Shown here: piece after piece, positions 63,263 through 64,000 of the stretch
How positions within the stretch are numbered: the stretch's first letter is position 1
How the letters are laid out: the number at the start of each line of letters is the position of its first letter
Origin: Dendrolimus kikuchii
Taxonomy: Eukaryota > Arthropoda > Insecta > Lepidoptera > Lasiocampidae
DNA length: 64,000 nt
Direction: 5' to 3'
NCBI GenBank assembly: GCA_019925095.2
Contig: CM034388.1
Coordinates: 26,852,934 to 26,916,933, forward strand
The notes under the pieces: model-generated
The model's input: the letters and a program-made list of their open reading frames with translations, nothing else
Databases searched by the model: none
Told to the model about the DNA's origin: nothing
Position numbers and translations under genes: made by a program

Positions 63263-63456
63263 TAGGATGACCGCCGCGCATTTGACTGAACACGAGTATT
63301 ATGTCTATGCTTACGGACTGAGATTCAAGCTTACATTATTGGAATTAGACGCAGCTAAGCCATTAGCCACTAAACTACTAAGCACTAAGTAGTCGTAATT
63401 ATAAATACATATATGGATTAATTAAATAGACAATACAATACCGTGATTGGTAATTT
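63263..63456. other. Unassigned; tRNA-like trace
   Basis: On the minus strand TTTAGTGGCTAATGGC and GCTTGAATCTC (about 63325-63390) vaguely recall box A and box B. Too weak to call a SINE. Confidence 0.25.
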
Positions 63457-63765
63457 TTATCCGTACAGGAACGAAGAAAGAATACAATTTCTTGCAGACG
63501 GGCGGCCTGTTGTAAGAGGCGACAAAACAACCCACTAGCCAAATGGTAGGGTATTTACCTCCCTGGATGCCTACCGTCCCTGATCTAAAGTATGCCGCAA
63601 TACCAACCTTGAGTTGTTTTCCGGCATTAGTGGCCAGGTTCTTCAGTCTATCTTAAGAGAGCAGCATCATATTGGTAGCACTTTTGGTGTTACAAATGTC
63701 CATGGGCGATGGTAACCGCTTTTCGTCAGTTGAGTCCGTCTGCTAAACTCATCCAATAAAAAAAA
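63457..63765 (+). mobile_element. Family A repeat, full length, diverged
   Basis: TTATCCGTACAGGAACGAAG to AAACTCATCCAATAAAAAAA. A few indels in the middle. Confidence 0.83.
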
Positions 63766-64000
63766 TTAGGGCCAATTTTTCAACCCTGAAATAAAACTTA
63801 CCCTACTAAACTATGATAAAAATCAAACAATTCGACTGCTTTATTCACACAACAGTAATTATTAATTTTGTCATATTATATTTTGTGCTTCGGTCCTTAC
63901 TTTAATTATATTCGTACTAAGGCTTGTGTGCATAGACATTTAAGCAATGGTTAAAATAAAATAATCGCTAAAACTGTATGGCTAAACAGCGTTTATTTTA
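63766..64000. other. No gene seen; AT-rich
   Basis: No supported feature to the window end. Confidence 0.4.

Noticed and set aside
3056..63765. CRISPR array or phage island
   Set aside because: Repeats are dispersed, on both strands, with no uniform spacers; the sequence is eukaryotic.

Overview
The window looks like intergenic, transposon-packed DNA of a moth or butterfly. The signs are AT-rich sequence, many short Helitrons ending in CTAG, two families of tRNA-derived SINEs, 5'-truncated LINEs, several MITEs, and a Dong/R4-type LINE flanked by TAA-rich DNA. No host gene can be called with confidence. The species is an inference from repeat style, not from a marker gene. Family letters used below are my own.

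The only long intact coding region is a 1198-residue LINE protein at 59027-62623 (+). It has an N-terminal Myb-like region, a reverse transcriptase with YMDD, a CCHC knuckle and a restriction-like endonuclease, which is the layout of the Dong/R4 clade. Its element (about 58841-62757) sits between TAA-rich stretches, and a 5'-truncated relative at 49283 starts directly after a TAA run. A second large reverse-transcriptase gene (42796-44445, -) is broken and fused to another repeat.

The rest is layered repeats. Family A (about 310 bp; about 23 copies, both strands) has a head I do not recognise and a 3' tail resembling common lepidopteran SINE/LINE tails, ending in an A-rich run. It has twice inserted into other copies of itself. 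Family B is a LINE seen as nine 5'-truncated copies ending in (TATG)n, most with 10-14 bp target-site duplications. Families C and D are tRNA-like SINEs (box B at 12443 and 41296). Family E is short Helitrons (for example 20502-20859, 31764-31999, 53562-53797). Family J is the extreme C-terminus of another LINE class, clustered at 23.1-25.2 kb. K, P and Q are other LINE C-terminal remnants. There are also a solo LTR with a 4-bp duplication (25424-25806), a Pao/BEL-like gag fragment (45523-45845), foldback elements, a 110-bp minisatellite (32940-33630) and long AT and CA microsatellites.

Layout: 0-6 kb B, LTR and A; 6-11.4 kb nested A and tandem units G and U; 12-22 kb SINEs, Helitrons and LINE tails; 22-25.2 kb MITE N and the J cluster; 25.4-34.6 kb LTR, A, Helitrons and minisatellite; 35-42 kb microsatellite, SINE with internal MITE, triplicated A, twin hairpins and Helitron; 42.6-48.8 kb broken LINE, gag fragment and MITE; 49-58 kb mixed nested repeats and one short candidate host exon (57482-57591, +); 58-64 kb the intact Dong-like LINE and flanking repeats. 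The parts act as mobile-element parasitism (autonomous LINEs, non-autonomous passengers), not as an operon or pathway.
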